64,000 bases of DNA from GCA-016699835 sp964543905 (GTDB lineage Bacteria; Planctomycetota; Phycisphaerae; Phycisphaerales; UBA1924): positions 117,626 through 181,625 of the forward strand of contig CAZIZO010000007.1 of assembly GCA_964543905.1 (NCBI GenBank). Direction: 5' to 3'. Below are positions 43,401 through 50,772 of this stretch, one piece after another. Under the pieces are notes generated by a model that was given only the letters and a program-made list of their open reading frames with translations, was not told the DNA's origin and ran no database searches. The position numbers were made by a program, and so were the translations under genes. Within the stretch, counting starts at the first letter, position 1, and each line of letters begins with the position of its first letter.

Positions 43401-44130
43401 CGAGTTCGGCATGGATCGCCCTGGGCAGCGCCGGATCCGCCGTCGCGGTCGCCTGACGCGCCGCCTCCATCAACAGGCTCCTCGCCTCGTCCGTCCGCTC
43501 CGCTCGCGCCGATTCTCGTGCCAGCGTGAACAACACCTGCGGGTCGCGAAGCCCAAGGTCCACGGCCCGCCTGTACGCCGTCGCCGCCGACGACCGCCGT
43601 CCCGCCGCATATTGAGCATTCCCCAACTCGCGCCACAACTCGGCCGCCGTGGGGTCCAGCCGAGTTGCCGCCTGCAAATCCGCGATCGCCTCGTTCGATG
43701 CGCCCGCAAGCAACTTCTGTCGCCCCTGCGCGTACCGGACTTGTGCCGTCAGCCTCGCGTCTTCACTCGCGGGTTCCTCGTGGGCCGCCGGACGCTCCAT
43801 CGGCGCAGCCGACTCCAGGATCGCTCGCAGCGAGAGCCTCGCCGGCGCACCCTCCACCCGCTCGCTCTCCGCCAACGGTGCGATCGCCGCCAAGTCCAAA
43901 CCCGTAAACAACGAGGGGTCCACCATGATCGCGGTCGGTCGGAGCCGTTCGCTCTCCGCTCGCGCCCGCAGCACGTCCAGCGCCGATCGCCCCTGCCTCG
44001 CCGTCCCGCCCTCCGCCATCCGGTTCGGCGATTGGCACCCTCCAAGAACGCTCAGCCCGGCGAGCGCCAGCGCGACCGGCCGACCGATCGCCACCAGCAC
44101 ACCCGCGCACATGTCGTCGTCTCTTCGCAT
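40486..44130 (-). CDS. Very large TPR-repeat lipoprotein
   Basis: A 1,214-residue predicted lipoprotein. ATG 44130 gives MRRDDDMCAGVLVAIGRPVALALAGLSVLGGCQSP, a signal with lipobox LGGC and Gln at +2 (outer-membrane sorting in proteobacterial rules). The mature protein is a long series of TPR-like units: RQKLLAGASNEAIADLQAATRLDPTAAELWRELGNAQYAAGRRSSAATAYRRAVDLG near the start, ANNDLGYNLADRGERLDEAEKMLTRALEGEPGNANVLDSVGWLRYKRG and MRDHLGDALWRAGEKEQAVQMWREA near the end. It resembles PEP-CTERM-type or PelB/BepC-like TPR secretion scaffolds. It starts 23 bp after the HhH-like gene in the nusA-infB operon, an unusual place for an envelope protein. Confidence 0.78.
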   Translation of the reverse strand: MRRDDDMCAGVLVAIGRPVALALAGLSVLGGCQSPNRMAEGGTARQGRSALDVLRARAESERLRPTAIMVDPSLFTGLDLAAIAPLAESERVEGAPARLSLRAILESAAPMERPAAHEEPASEDARLTAQVRYAQGRQKLLAGASNEAIADLQAATRLDPTAAELWRELGNAQYAAGRRSSAATAYRRAVDLGLRDPQVLFTLARESARAERTDEARSLLMEAARQATATADPALPRAIHAELALLLAARGNYTAAREALGIAADLPETFTLPTNMRGELSELYRRRGELWQQIGDWSSRLGDADGAIDAYTRASTFPGSDVDGLSIRRMYALLSAGRPAQAALMLLEQVQRVDQCASDGALALARQLGGSTNLGPIVANAIAQGMESAGGGLTASQRLALSRVEAALLGGEAARGVRVRALELDGDVTLVVHDLVGAMATEPALRVAAAADVANTSPRTASMLADALVLDGVGLESLVSAATKGGGATLLQAYVLAKLGHAERALERVESVRTWDAGARVWGMLAMAEFAAGAARWDRLAAAMDDLAGEGADENVLARAAAFRAAQRPDLALGVLTGHGRAMKSNAERLLVADLQIRAGDVEKAETALEGVLEADRFDERGYEGLITMYLPSGPKPDAEKLNGTLRLLRETVPQGRVARFLGVRNALARGGREQVEAMLIEMVRRSPPHPIALELLTGLWESQPKDRAAERERSERIFREQLERHPDSPQVLASLARILASSGRGEEAEGMLAASLEQHPHPTLARLRERIVRETLKDGARADRMAEERLATAPATVDHVIERADLWARQGDLPRAARTLADGLAPDARLTSEQSAVLVNILTKAPLDAKTSVENAVALVGLFERVGDARLLPVLRIKRLTAAAIAYSNDPARLADEVMRLARSQPEIGLTAHRPVVQILEAIGARGSIVAFLRELVTRTGEEWREDLAENYAFAVMLAGTSRDAEGLVELAPDRVSLVRWLAVLNKRLGNRESLEPGTSEARMRAEIAYAIASGMSSAGREAESEATLALAIRLDETHAMANNDLGYNLADRGERLDEAEKMLTRALEGEPGNANVLDSVGWLRYKRGQLRDEVGSDGKVIREGAITMLKRAIDADEDGDNAIMRDHLGDALWRAGEKEQAVQMWREASAMIAPTMAILAERKDDPSLTVKVFRQVAESLRSKLAAVQANAEPRVAPLASEKAPAESPEPRP

Positions 44131-44153
44131 AACTCGCCCAAGCCCCCGCACGC

Positions 44154-44927
44154 TCACGCCGACTCTGGCTTCTTTCGCGACGCGCCACGCCTCCCCGCCG
44201 TCGTCTTCCCCGTTTCCCCGTGGCCCCGCTTCCCCTTTCCCTTCGTCGCCTCTGAGACTTCTCCCACCGCCCTCCGCTCCCGCCGAGGCGCATGCCCTTC
44301 GTCGTCCGACCACGCCTGGAAGAGCCTGCACGCCTCGTCCGCGTCACTCCCCTTGAGTTGGCGCTCCAACGTCGCCGATGCGTGCCGATAGAGCCCGTCG
44401 CACGCCTCCCCATCCGCCAACACCCCGGCATCAACCAGCAGCGTGAACAGCCGATGATCCACCGGGATCGCGGGCAGTTCCAGTCGATACCTCGTCACCC
44501 GCGCCGCCGCAAACGGCGGCAGCCCCTCCAGCGACGAGACGAACGCCGCCGCCTCCTCCCGCGGGATCTGCAAGATCGACTCCAGCGAGAGCCGGTTCTG
44601 CCGCTTGAAGATGTCCTGCAGCACGCTCTTGATCCGCACGCAACGCTCCGGCCCCAGCGGGTACCGTTCGCCGAGCATCGGCACCATCTCTCCCGCGAAG
44701 CACACCCGCAACTCGTTGAAGTCCGCCACGTGCTCGTGCAGCCGCTTGTACGCCGATCGCGCCTGCGACAGCGACGATTCCCAGAGCAGCATCGAAAATA
44801 CGATCTCCCCGACGATCGGCTCGCCCGAACCTTCCGGGGGCAGCAGCGGCACAGGCGACTCTCCATACGCCGCCCGGAGACGCTTCAGCAGCGCGTTCAA
44901 CTTGCGATTGGTTTCCGTCCCGCTCAC
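44154..44927 (-). CDS. Degenerate HhH-GPD (endonuclease III-like) protein
   Basis: A 257-residue protein. GTG 44927 overlaps the rbfA stop (GTGA), so it is translationally coupled. The helical core resembles the HhH-GPD DNA glycosylase fold: EPIVGEIVFSMLLWESSLSQARSAYKRLHE, RVKSV-like helix CVRIKSVLQDIFKRQNRLSLESILQ, then LEGLPPFAAARVTRYRLELPAIPVDHRLFTLLVDAGVL. The last segment aligns with LPGVGRKTA...VDTHV of endonuclease III. The Asp of VDH is kept, but the Gly-rich hairpin and catalytic Lys are replaced and no C-terminal Fe-S cysteines are present. The last ~45 residues are a basic tail. It may bind nucleic acid without glycosylase activity. The assignment is tentative. Confidence 0.5.
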   Translation of the reverse strand: MSGTETNRKLNALLKRLRAAYGESPVPLLPPEGSGEPIVGEIVFSMLLWESSLSQARSAYKRLHEHVADFNELRVCFAGEMVPMLGERYPLGPERCVRIKSVLQDIFKRQNRLSLESILQIPREEAAAFVSSLEGLPPFAAARVTRYRLELPAIPVDHRLFTLLVDAGVLADGEACDGLYRHASATLERQLKGSDADEACRLFQAWSDDEGHAPRRERRAVGEVSEATKGKGKRGHGETGKTTAGRRGASRKKPESA

Positions 44928-45349
44928 GTGCCCTCGCGTCCTTTCCCCTTCCCCTGCCATCCCGTCGTCGCCTGGGGCTCGTTCACCGTTCCCTCGCCCT
45001 GCTCCGCACGCTCCTGACGCACCTTGTCCAACTCGCGAAGGATCGCCGCTTCCTTCTTCGCCGCCGTGTCCAACCGAAACTGAAACTCGGGCAACTGCCG
45101 CGTCTCCACCAGTTCACCAGCCTCGCGACGGATGAACTTCGTCGCGGCCTTGAGGCCATGGAAGCACAACTCCTGCTTCTCTTCAGGCAAGATCGACGCC
45201 GAAATCTGCGCGATCTTCAGGTCCTTCGTCACGCGGACATCCGTGACCGTGATCAGCCCCGACACCCGCGGGTCCTGCAGACCACGCGAGATCACCTGCT
45301 GCACCGCCCGCTGGATCGACGAGGCCATGACTTCCGCGCGATGGCTCAT
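44924..45349 (-). CDS. rbfA: Ribosome-binding factor A
   Basis: A 141-residue 30S maturation factor. It begins MSHRAEVMASSIQRAVQQVISRGLQDPRVSGLITVTDVRVTKDLKIAQISASIL, the RbfA KH-like domain with the DPRV and VTDVRVTKDL signatures. It continues with GLKAATKFIRREAGELVETRQLPEFQFRLD, the conserved RLPxLxFxxD-type end, followed by a charged tail. RbfA binds helix 1 of 16S rRNA during small-subunit assembly and cold adaptation. It overlaps ylxP by four bases and the HhH-like gene by four bases, forming a tight operon with infB and nusA. Confidence 0.95.
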   Translation of the reverse strand: MSHRAEVMASSIQRAVQQVISRGLQDPRVSGLITVTDVRVTKDLKIAQISASILPEEKQELCFHGLKAATKFIRREAGELVETRQLPEFQFRLDTAAKKEAAILRELDKVRQERAEQGEGTVNEPQATTGWQGKGKGREGT

Positions 45350-45753
45350 GCTTCCCGGCCCCCTTCGTCCATCTTCAACTCCGCCGCGTAGTTCATCAGT
45401 TCCTCATCCATCTGGTGCCCGATCCGAGTCGCCGGGTCCACCACGTCCTCGAATCCCTGCCCGCCCTTGCCTTCTAGGATCTCGCGCGTCGTGTCTCCCA
45501 ACTCCGCATCGTGCAGCGATCGCAACTTGAGCACGATCCGGTCCAGCACCTGCGCGCCATGCTTCACGTCGTTCGTGACGAGCGCGAGGCCCATTCGCGC
45601 CACCGTCATCGACTCCAGCGCTCCCACCTCCGCGACCGACACCATGTGCTCGTGGTGCAGTCGGTCCTTGACGGAGTTCACCACGCGACGCTTGTCCTTC
45701 AGCGACTCGCTCCCGCGGATGTGCAACTCAAACTGGAGGATCGCGAGAACCAT
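45346..45753 (-). CDS. YlxP-like DUF503 protein
   Basis: A 135-residue protein. ATG 45753 starts MVLAILQFELHIRGSESLKDKRRVVNSVKDRLHHEHMVSVAEVG, the DUF503 signature (SLKxKRxvvksLkdrlr..fNvSvaEvg); a longer frame to 45810 is rejected. It continues VARMGLALVTNDVKHGAQVLDRIVLKLRS, as in the family, followed by a ~45-residue extension. DUF503/YlxP proteins sit between infB and rbfA in many bacteria and are thought to assist ribosome or RNA processes. The position here, with a four-base overlap to rbfA, matches that conserved order exactly. Confidence 0.92.
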   Translation of the reverse strand: MVLAILQFELHIRGSESLKDKRRVVNSVKDRLHHEHMVSVAEVGALESMTVARMGLALVTNDVKHGAQVLDRIVLKLRSLHDAELGDTTREILEGKGGQGFEDVVDPATRIGHQMDEELMNYAAELKMDEGGREA

Positions 45754-45857
45754 GGGAAAAGTATGGAGGCCGCCGACACACAAAGGCACGCAAGCACGAT
45801 CGCGAAACACACCCGACTCGTCCGTCGCCCGAAGCCCAAGGCCCGCTCCGCCGGCGC

Positions 45858-48830
45858 TTAGAGCGTCCGCTTGACCTCCACCTTCTTATAGCACTCGAGC
45901 ACGTCGCCTTCCTTGATGTCGTCGTACCCGTCGATCTTCATGCCGCACTCCATGCCCGTGCGAACTTCCTTCGCGTCGTCCTTGACACGCTTGAGTTGAG
46001 CGAGCCGGCGGTCGTGCTCGACGACCACCCCGTTCCGCGTGACCCGGATGAGCGCGTCGCGCTGCACCGTGCCGTCCGTGACATAGCACCCCGCGATCGA
46101 GCCGACCTTGCTGATCTTGAACACCGCGCGGACCTCGGCATGCCCGAGCACTTCCTCGCGAATCTCCGGCGCGAGCAGCCCCTCCGCCGCCTTCTTCAGG
46201 TCGTCCGTGATGTCGTAGATCACCTGATACGTCCGGATCTCGATCCCTCGCTGTTCCGCGAGTTGCCGAGCCTTCCCCGACGGGATCACGTTGAACCCGA
46301 TGATGATCGCCCGCGACGCGTCCGCCAGCGTCACGTCGCTCTCCATGATCCCGCCCACCGCCGCGTGGATCACGCGCGTCTTCACCTCCGCCGTCTTGAT
46401 CTTCTCCGTCTCGTTCTTCAGGACGTCCACCGTCCCCTGCTGGTCGGTCTTCAGGATGATGCGAATCTCCTTCGCGTCCCCATCCTGCGCCGCCTGCATC
46501 TGCGTGAACAAATTGTCCAGCGTGAGTTTCGGCTGCGCCAGCGCCACCTGCCGCTCCCGATGCCGCCGCTGCTCCGCCGCCTCTTCCGCCGCTCGCAGCG
46601 TCGTCGTCACATAGAACTTGTCCCCCGCGTCGCACACCATGTCCACGCCCGAGATCTGCACCGGCATCGGCGCGTGCGCTTCCTTGATCCGCTTCCCCTT
46701 GTCGTCGGTAATGTCCCGGATGCGACCGAACGCTCGTCCCATCACCACGAAATCGCCCACCGCCAACCGGCCCTGCTGGATCAGCACGTTCGCCACCGCG
46801 CCTCGCCCCTCCTCGATCTTCGCCTCGATCACCGTCCCCTGTGCCGGCCCGCCGAAGTCCGCCTTCAGTTCCAGCAACTGCGCCTGATAGTCCAGCGTCT
46901 CCAGCAACTGCTGGATCCCCTTGCCCGTCAGCGCCGACACCCTCACCACCTCCGTGTCCCCGCCCCATTCCACCGGGTTCAGCCCGGCGTTCGCCAACTC
47001 GCCCAGCGTCTTCTGGATCTGCGACTCCGTCGCGTCCGGGCGGTCCACCTTGTTCAACGCCACCACGATCGGCACCTTCGCCGCCTTCGCGTGGTTGATG
47101 CTCTCGATCGTCTGCGGCATCACCCCTTCCGGCGCCGACACCACCAGCACCACCACGTCCGTGATCTTCGCCCCGCGCGCTCGCATCCCCGTAAACGCCT
47201 CGTGACCCGGCGTATCCAGGAACACCACCTGCCGCTTGTTCCCTTCGACCTCCACCTCCGTCACGAAGGCGCTCGTCTTCTGCGTGATGCCCCCGGCCTC
47301 GCCCGCCGCCACGTTCGCGTTCCGGATCTTGTCCAGCAGGCTCGTCTTGCCGTGGTCCACGTGCCCGAGGATCGTCACCACCGGCCCGCGCGCGCGAAGG
47401 TCCTTCACCTCACGCCGCTCGAACTCGGCCGAGACCGTCTCCTCCGCCGTCTTCGCCTCCGTCACCTCCAGTTCGATGTCAAAGTCCATCATGATCTCTT
47501 GGGCCTTGACCACATCGATGCCCGAGTTCACCGTCGCCATCGTCCCCTGCATGAACAACTTCTTCACGATCTCCGCCGCCTTCACCCCGGTCGCCGCCGA
47601 CAGGTCCTTGATCGTGAACGGGGCCGAGATCTTGACCCGCCCGCCGACCTCCGCGGCGCTCTCCGCTCGCTCGCCCGGTGCCTGCGACCGTTGCAAGTCC
47701 TGCTTGTGCTTCTTGAGGAACCCGCCCGCCCGCGCCAGTCGCGCTTCTCGCTCGATCAGGTCCTGCTCGCTAAACACCTTCTCCGAGCCGACCCAGTCCG
47801 TCCCGCTCCGCCCGCGACGCCGATCCGGAACGCCCGTTCCGCTCGATCGCTTCCCCGCGGCCGCCCCTGCGCCCGCCCCTTGCTTGTGCCGTGGACTCCG
47901 GCTCCGACGATCGTCCTCGCCACCGCCACCCACGCCTCCCGGGCCGGGCCCCGCCCGTCGTGGACGAGGTGCTTCCACCTGCTCCGGCGCTTCCACGCGG
48001 ACCACCTTCGGTCCGCTCAACTTGACCGCCGTCGGCGCTTGCAACCTCGGCCCAGCCGGCGTCACCACCGTCGGCCTCTGCGGCACGTTCTGTGGTGCCA
48101 CCACCACCGGCTTCGGTGCTGGGGGGGGGCCCTTCGCCACATCAGCCTTCCCGGTTCCGCTCGCCCCAGGCCCCTTGTCCGTTCCCTTATCCGGGCCCGC
48201 CGTGGGCTTCGCCGGAGCCACCGCAATCGCCGGTGTCGACGGCGGAACCGCCACAGGCGACACCGTCACCGCCTTCGGTGGGGTCCGCGGCGCGCTCGCC
48301 GGCGGCGTCATGCTGATCGACGACCTCGCAATCGTCGGGCCCACTCGCGTTGGCGTCACGGGCTTCGCCGGTTCGGCCACCACCGCCGCCGCGGGCGCCA
48401 CCGTCGTCGCCGGCGGCGTGATCACCTTCGCCGTTGCCTCCTCCTTCTCCACTCGGGGTTCCGGCTCCGACGGGGCCGGTGCCGCCGCGGGCGCCTCGGT
48501 CACCACCGCCTTCGCCTTCTTCGGCGCTTCCTGTGTTGCGACTCCCCCAGCCTCGTCCTCCGCCGTACCCGTGCTCTCCTTCGCCTTCTTCGAGCGTGGC
48601 TTGCGAACCTTCACTGCCGCCAGGTCCACCTTTTCCGACTCTTCGACCGCGGTCGTTCCGTCGTGCGCCTCGCTGAACCACTCGCGAATCGTCGCTTCAA
48701 GTCCAGCAGATATCGTGGACATGTGTCCTTTGACCTTGTCTTCGCCGATGCCCTCCTTGCGGCATTTCTCGACGATGGCCTTGGACTCGATCCCCAGTTC
48801 CTTCGCGATCTCAAAGATGCGCCTAGCCAA
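45858..48830 (-). CDS. infB: Translation initiation factor IF-2
   Basis: A 990-residue GTPase that delivers fMet-tRNA to the 30S subunit. The N-terminus has an IF2-N helix bundle (RRIFEIAKELGIESKAIVEKCRKEGI), then a ~300-residue Pro/Ala/Val-rich linker and basic patches. The second IF2-N-like element (VKISAPFTIKDLSAATGVKAAEIVKKLFMQGT) precedes the G domain: G1 GHVDHGKTS near residue 488, G3 DTPGHEAFTGMRARG, G4 NKVDRPDA. The C-terminal beta barrels and the ECGMKIDGYDDIKEGDVLECYK end are intact. A nine-base homopolymer (48121-48129) falls in the linker. It lies in the nusA-infB-ylxP-rbfA order. Confidence 0.97.
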   Translation of the reverse strand: MARRIFEIAKELGIESKAIVEKCRKEGIGEDKVKGHMSTISAGLEATIREWFSEAHDGTTAVEESEKVDLAAVKVRKPRSKKAKESTGTAEDEAGGVATQEAPKKAKAVVTEAPAAAPAPSEPEPRVEKEEATAKVITPPATTVAPAAAVVAEPAKPVTPTRVGPTIARSSISMTPPASAPRTPPKAVTVSPVAVPPSTPAIAVAPAKPTAGPDKGTDKGPGASGTGKADVAKGPPPAPKPVVVAPQNVPQRPTVVTPAGPRLQAPTAVKLSGPKVVRVEAPEQVEAPRPRRAGPGPGGVGGGGEDDRRSRSPRHKQGAGAGAAAGKRSSGTGVPDRRRGRSGTDWVGSEKVFSEQDLIEREARLARAGGFLKKHKQDLQRSQAPGERAESAAEVGGRVKISAPFTIKDLSAATGVKAAEIVKKLFMQGTMATVNSGIDVVKAQEIMMDFDIELEVTEAKTAEETVSAEFERREVKDLRARGPVVTILGHVDHGKTSLLDKIRNANVAAGEAGGITQKTSAFVTEVEVEGNKRQVVFLDTPGHEAFTGMRARGAKITDVVVLVVSAPEGVMPQTIESINHAKAAKVPIVVALNKVDRPDATESQIQKTLGELANAGLNPVEWGGDTEVVRVSALTGKGIQQLLETLDYQAQLLELKADFGGPAQGTVIEAKIEEGRGAVANVLIQQGRLAVGDFVVMGRAFGRIRDITDDKGKRIKEAHAPMPVQISGVDMVCDAGDKFYVTTTLRAAEEAAEQRRHRERQVALAQPKLTLDNLFTQMQAAQDGDAKEIRIILKTDQQGTVDVLKNETEKIKTAEVKTRVIHAAVGGIMESDVTLADASRAIIIGFNVIPSGKARQLAEQRGIEIRTYQVIYDITDDLKKAAEGLLAPEIREEVLGHAEVRAVFKISKVGSIAGCYVTDGTVQRDALIRVTRNGVVVEHDRRLAQLKRVKDDAKEVRTGMECGMKIDGYDDIKEGDVLECYKKVEVKRTL

Positions 48831-48952
48831 GCTAATCTCCGTTCAAGCGTCCCGTCTCGCCGACGCCCTTCCCTGGTCCATCTTCCCGCAATCCCACGTA
48901 CCACCGACCACCCGCCGCCAGCCCGCAAAGGCTCGCGACAGTCATTCTTTCC

Positions 48953-50332
48953 TTATGACGGGCTCGTGCCCGATCCCAAGATATCCGCCGCCCTCGCCTC
49001 CGCTTCGCCATCCGCCACCACCGGTGCCGGTGCGTCGCCCGCGCCAAGGATCGCCGCCGCCGCCGCTTCGCCAGCGTCCGCCACCGCGCCGCCCTCGGCC
49101 AGCAACTTCGCCGCTGCCGCCGCTTGTTCCGCGGCCAACTTTGCCTTCGCCGCCTTCTCGGCCTCCTGCTGCGCCGCCACTTCCTTCGCCCGGGCCGACG
49201 CAATATCCACGATCCGTTGGGCCATCTCCTGATCGATCCCCATCTCGCTCATGAGCACTTCCGTGCCCACTTCTTCCACGTCGAACACGCTCACCATTCC
49301 CAACGCCCCCAACTTGTCCACCATCTGCTCCGTGATCCCATCGATGCTCCGCAGCGTCTCCGACATGATCTCCAGACCCTTCGTGAACTCGTCCGGCGTC
49401 AAAATGTCAATATCCCACCCCGTCAGCCTCGCCGCCAGTCGCACGTTCTGCCCGCGCTTCCCGATCGCCAGACTCAACTGATCGTCCGTCACGACCACCG
49501 TCGCTCGTCCCAACTCAAAGCACAGCGAGATCTCCTTCACCTCCGCCGGCTTCAGCGCATTCTGGATCAGGATCTGCGACGATTCGTTCCACCGGACAAT
49601 GTCGATCTTCTCCCCGTTCAGTTCGTCCACGATGTTCTTGATCCGGCTTCCACGCACCCCAACGCACGCGCCCACCGCGTCCACCTTGTTGTCAATGCTC
49701 GTCACCGCGATCTTCGTGCGATACCCTGGCTCCCGCGCCATCGCCTTGATCTCGATCACCTTCTCGCTCACCTCCGGAACCTCAACCTCAAACAGCCGCT
49801 TGATGAAGTCCGGATTCGCCCGGCTCAGCACGATCTTCACCTGGCTCCCAGCGTCCCGCACATCCAGGATCATGCACCGCACACGGTCGCCCGCCGCAAA
49901 CTGCTCGCCAGGAATCTGCTCGCTCCTCGGCATGAACGCCTCGGCCCGATCGATCGTCACCACCAGGCTCCCGCCCTCATACCGCTGCGCCGTCCCGTTG
50001 ACGATCTCCCCGATCCGCTTGCTGAACTCGTCGAAGATGCTGCTCCGCTCGTCGTCCCGGAACTTCTGGATCATCACCTGCTTGAACGTCTGTGCCGCGA
50101 TCCGTCCCAACGCCGCCGGCGCCAGAACCAGCGGCTCCCCATGCCGCGTAATCTCGAGCGTCCCCGTCATCGGGTCCAGTTTGCACGCGAACTCTTCGAG
50201 GTCCAGCGTGTTGTAATGCTTCCGCAGCGCCGAAACCATCGCCTGCTCAAGATCGCGCACCAGAATCGACCGGTCGATGTTCCGGTCGCGGGCGATCGAA
50301 TCAAGAATCCGAAGCATTTCCTGGCTGTTCAT
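48953..50332 (-). CDS. nusA: Transcription termination/antitermination factor NusA
   Basis: A 459-residue RNA polymerase-associated factor. AAGGAAG lies six bases upstream of ATG 50332. Order: NusA N-terminal domain (RNIDRSILVRDLEQAMVSALRKHY), S1 domain (INGTAQRYEGGSLVVTIDRAEAFMPRSEQIPGE), KH1 (RTKIAVTSIDNKVDAVGACVGVRGSRIKNIVDELNGEKIDIVRWN), KH2 (VVVTDDQLSLAIGKRGQNVRLAARLTGWDIDI), and a C-terminal helix-hairpin-helix region (ITEQMVDKLGALGMVSVFDVEEVG) followed by an Ala/Glu-rich tail. NusA modulates pausing, termination and antitermination. rimP, usually upstream, is missing; instead a structured leader with a terminator precedes it. Confidence 0.97.
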   Translation of the reverse strand: MNSQEMLRILDSIARDRNIDRSILVRDLEQAMVSALRKHYNTLDLEEFACKLDPMTGTLEITRHGEPLVLAPAALGRIAAQTFKQVMIQKFRDDERSSIFDEFSKRIGEIVNGTAQRYEGGSLVVTIDRAEAFMPRSEQIPGEQFAAGDRVRCMILDVRDAGSQVKIVLSRANPDFIKRLFEVEVPEVSEKVIEIKAMAREPGYRTKIAVTSIDNKVDAVGACVGVRGSRIKNIVDELNGEKIDIVRWNESSQILIQNALKPAEVKEISLCFELGRATVVVTDDQLSLAIGKRGQNVRLAARLTGWDIDILTPDEFTKGLEIMSETLRSIDGITEQMVDKLGALGMVSVFDVEEVGTEVLMSEMGIDQEMAQRIVDIASARAKEVAAQQEAEKAAKAKLAAEQAAAAAKLLAEGGAVADAGEAAAAAILGAGDAPAPVVADGEAEARAADILGSGTSPS

Positions 50333-50404
50333 GTCGTCTTCCTTTTCGTCTTCAAGTTGTTCAGATGTCAGATTGTCGAGTTGTCCACGTCGCTCTTCAG
50401 ACCC

Positions 50405-50444
50405 AAAAAAACAAAGGCCACAAGCCGTTCTCCCGCTCGTGGCC
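50405..50444 (-). terminator. Intrinsic terminator upstream of nusA (attenuator or end of a small RNA)
   Basis: On the minus strand GGCCACGAGC pairs fully with GCTTGTGGCC (one G-U wobble) around a nine-base loop, followed directly by TTTGTTTTTTT. This is a textbook Rho-independent terminator about 72 bases before the nusA start codon and in the same orientation. Either it ends an upstream non-coding RNA or it attenuates the nusA operon. Confidence 0.75.
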
Positions 50445-50600
50445 CGCCCGCCCTCGATCGAGGGCGCCCATGCTCGGCAACTCCGCTACACCATCGCGAT
50501 TTCCCCTCGGAATCTCGCATGGTTGCGCCGCCGAGACCAGTTCTTCCACAACGGAAGAACCCTGGACTTGGGCGTCGGCTTACCGGGCATGGGTGGTGAC
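50445..50600 (-). ncRNA. Structured leader or small RNA preceding nusA
   Basis: No gene is readable between nusA and the metallo-hydrolase, but the minus strand folds strongly. CATGGG/CCCATG (50588-50593 with 50467-50472) can close the structure. Inside lie a hairpin 50537-50565 (GTTCTTCC with GGAAGAAC, extended by CCAG/CTGG), a second arm 50473-50535 (CTCGG/CCGAG, GCAAC/GTTGC, ACCAT/ATGGT), and a perfect 16-bp palindrome GCCCTCGATCGAGGGC (50450-50465) just before the terminator. No known riboswitch, SRP, 6S or RNase P signature could be matched with confidence. Candidate cis-leader of nusA or independent RNA. Confidence 0.5.
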
Positions 50601-50772
50601 CACGTGCATCAGATGTCGCTCCATCGCCGTCGTCGTTCCGCACACGCGAACCGCCAACGCCGTTGATTGCCCCCTAGTTTAGGTCCGAGTTTGGGGGGGA
50701 TCAAACCCATCCCCCCAGGCACCCCTCCCACCCTCCCCCTAGGGTTTCTCCCACCTTCGCATACCCTCCCAC

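Noticed and set aside
45996..49232. Very long reading frame opposite infB
   Set aside because: An antisense shadow of a GC-rich gene with Arg/His/Leu-rich low-complexity translation; infB on the other strand is certain.
50467..50593. Known riboswitch (c-di-GMP-I or fluoride type) in the nusA leader
   Set aside because: A few words such as GTAGCGGAGTTGCCGA recall the c-di-GMP-I 3' half, but the invariant core GCAAA/ACGCAAAGCC pattern is missing.
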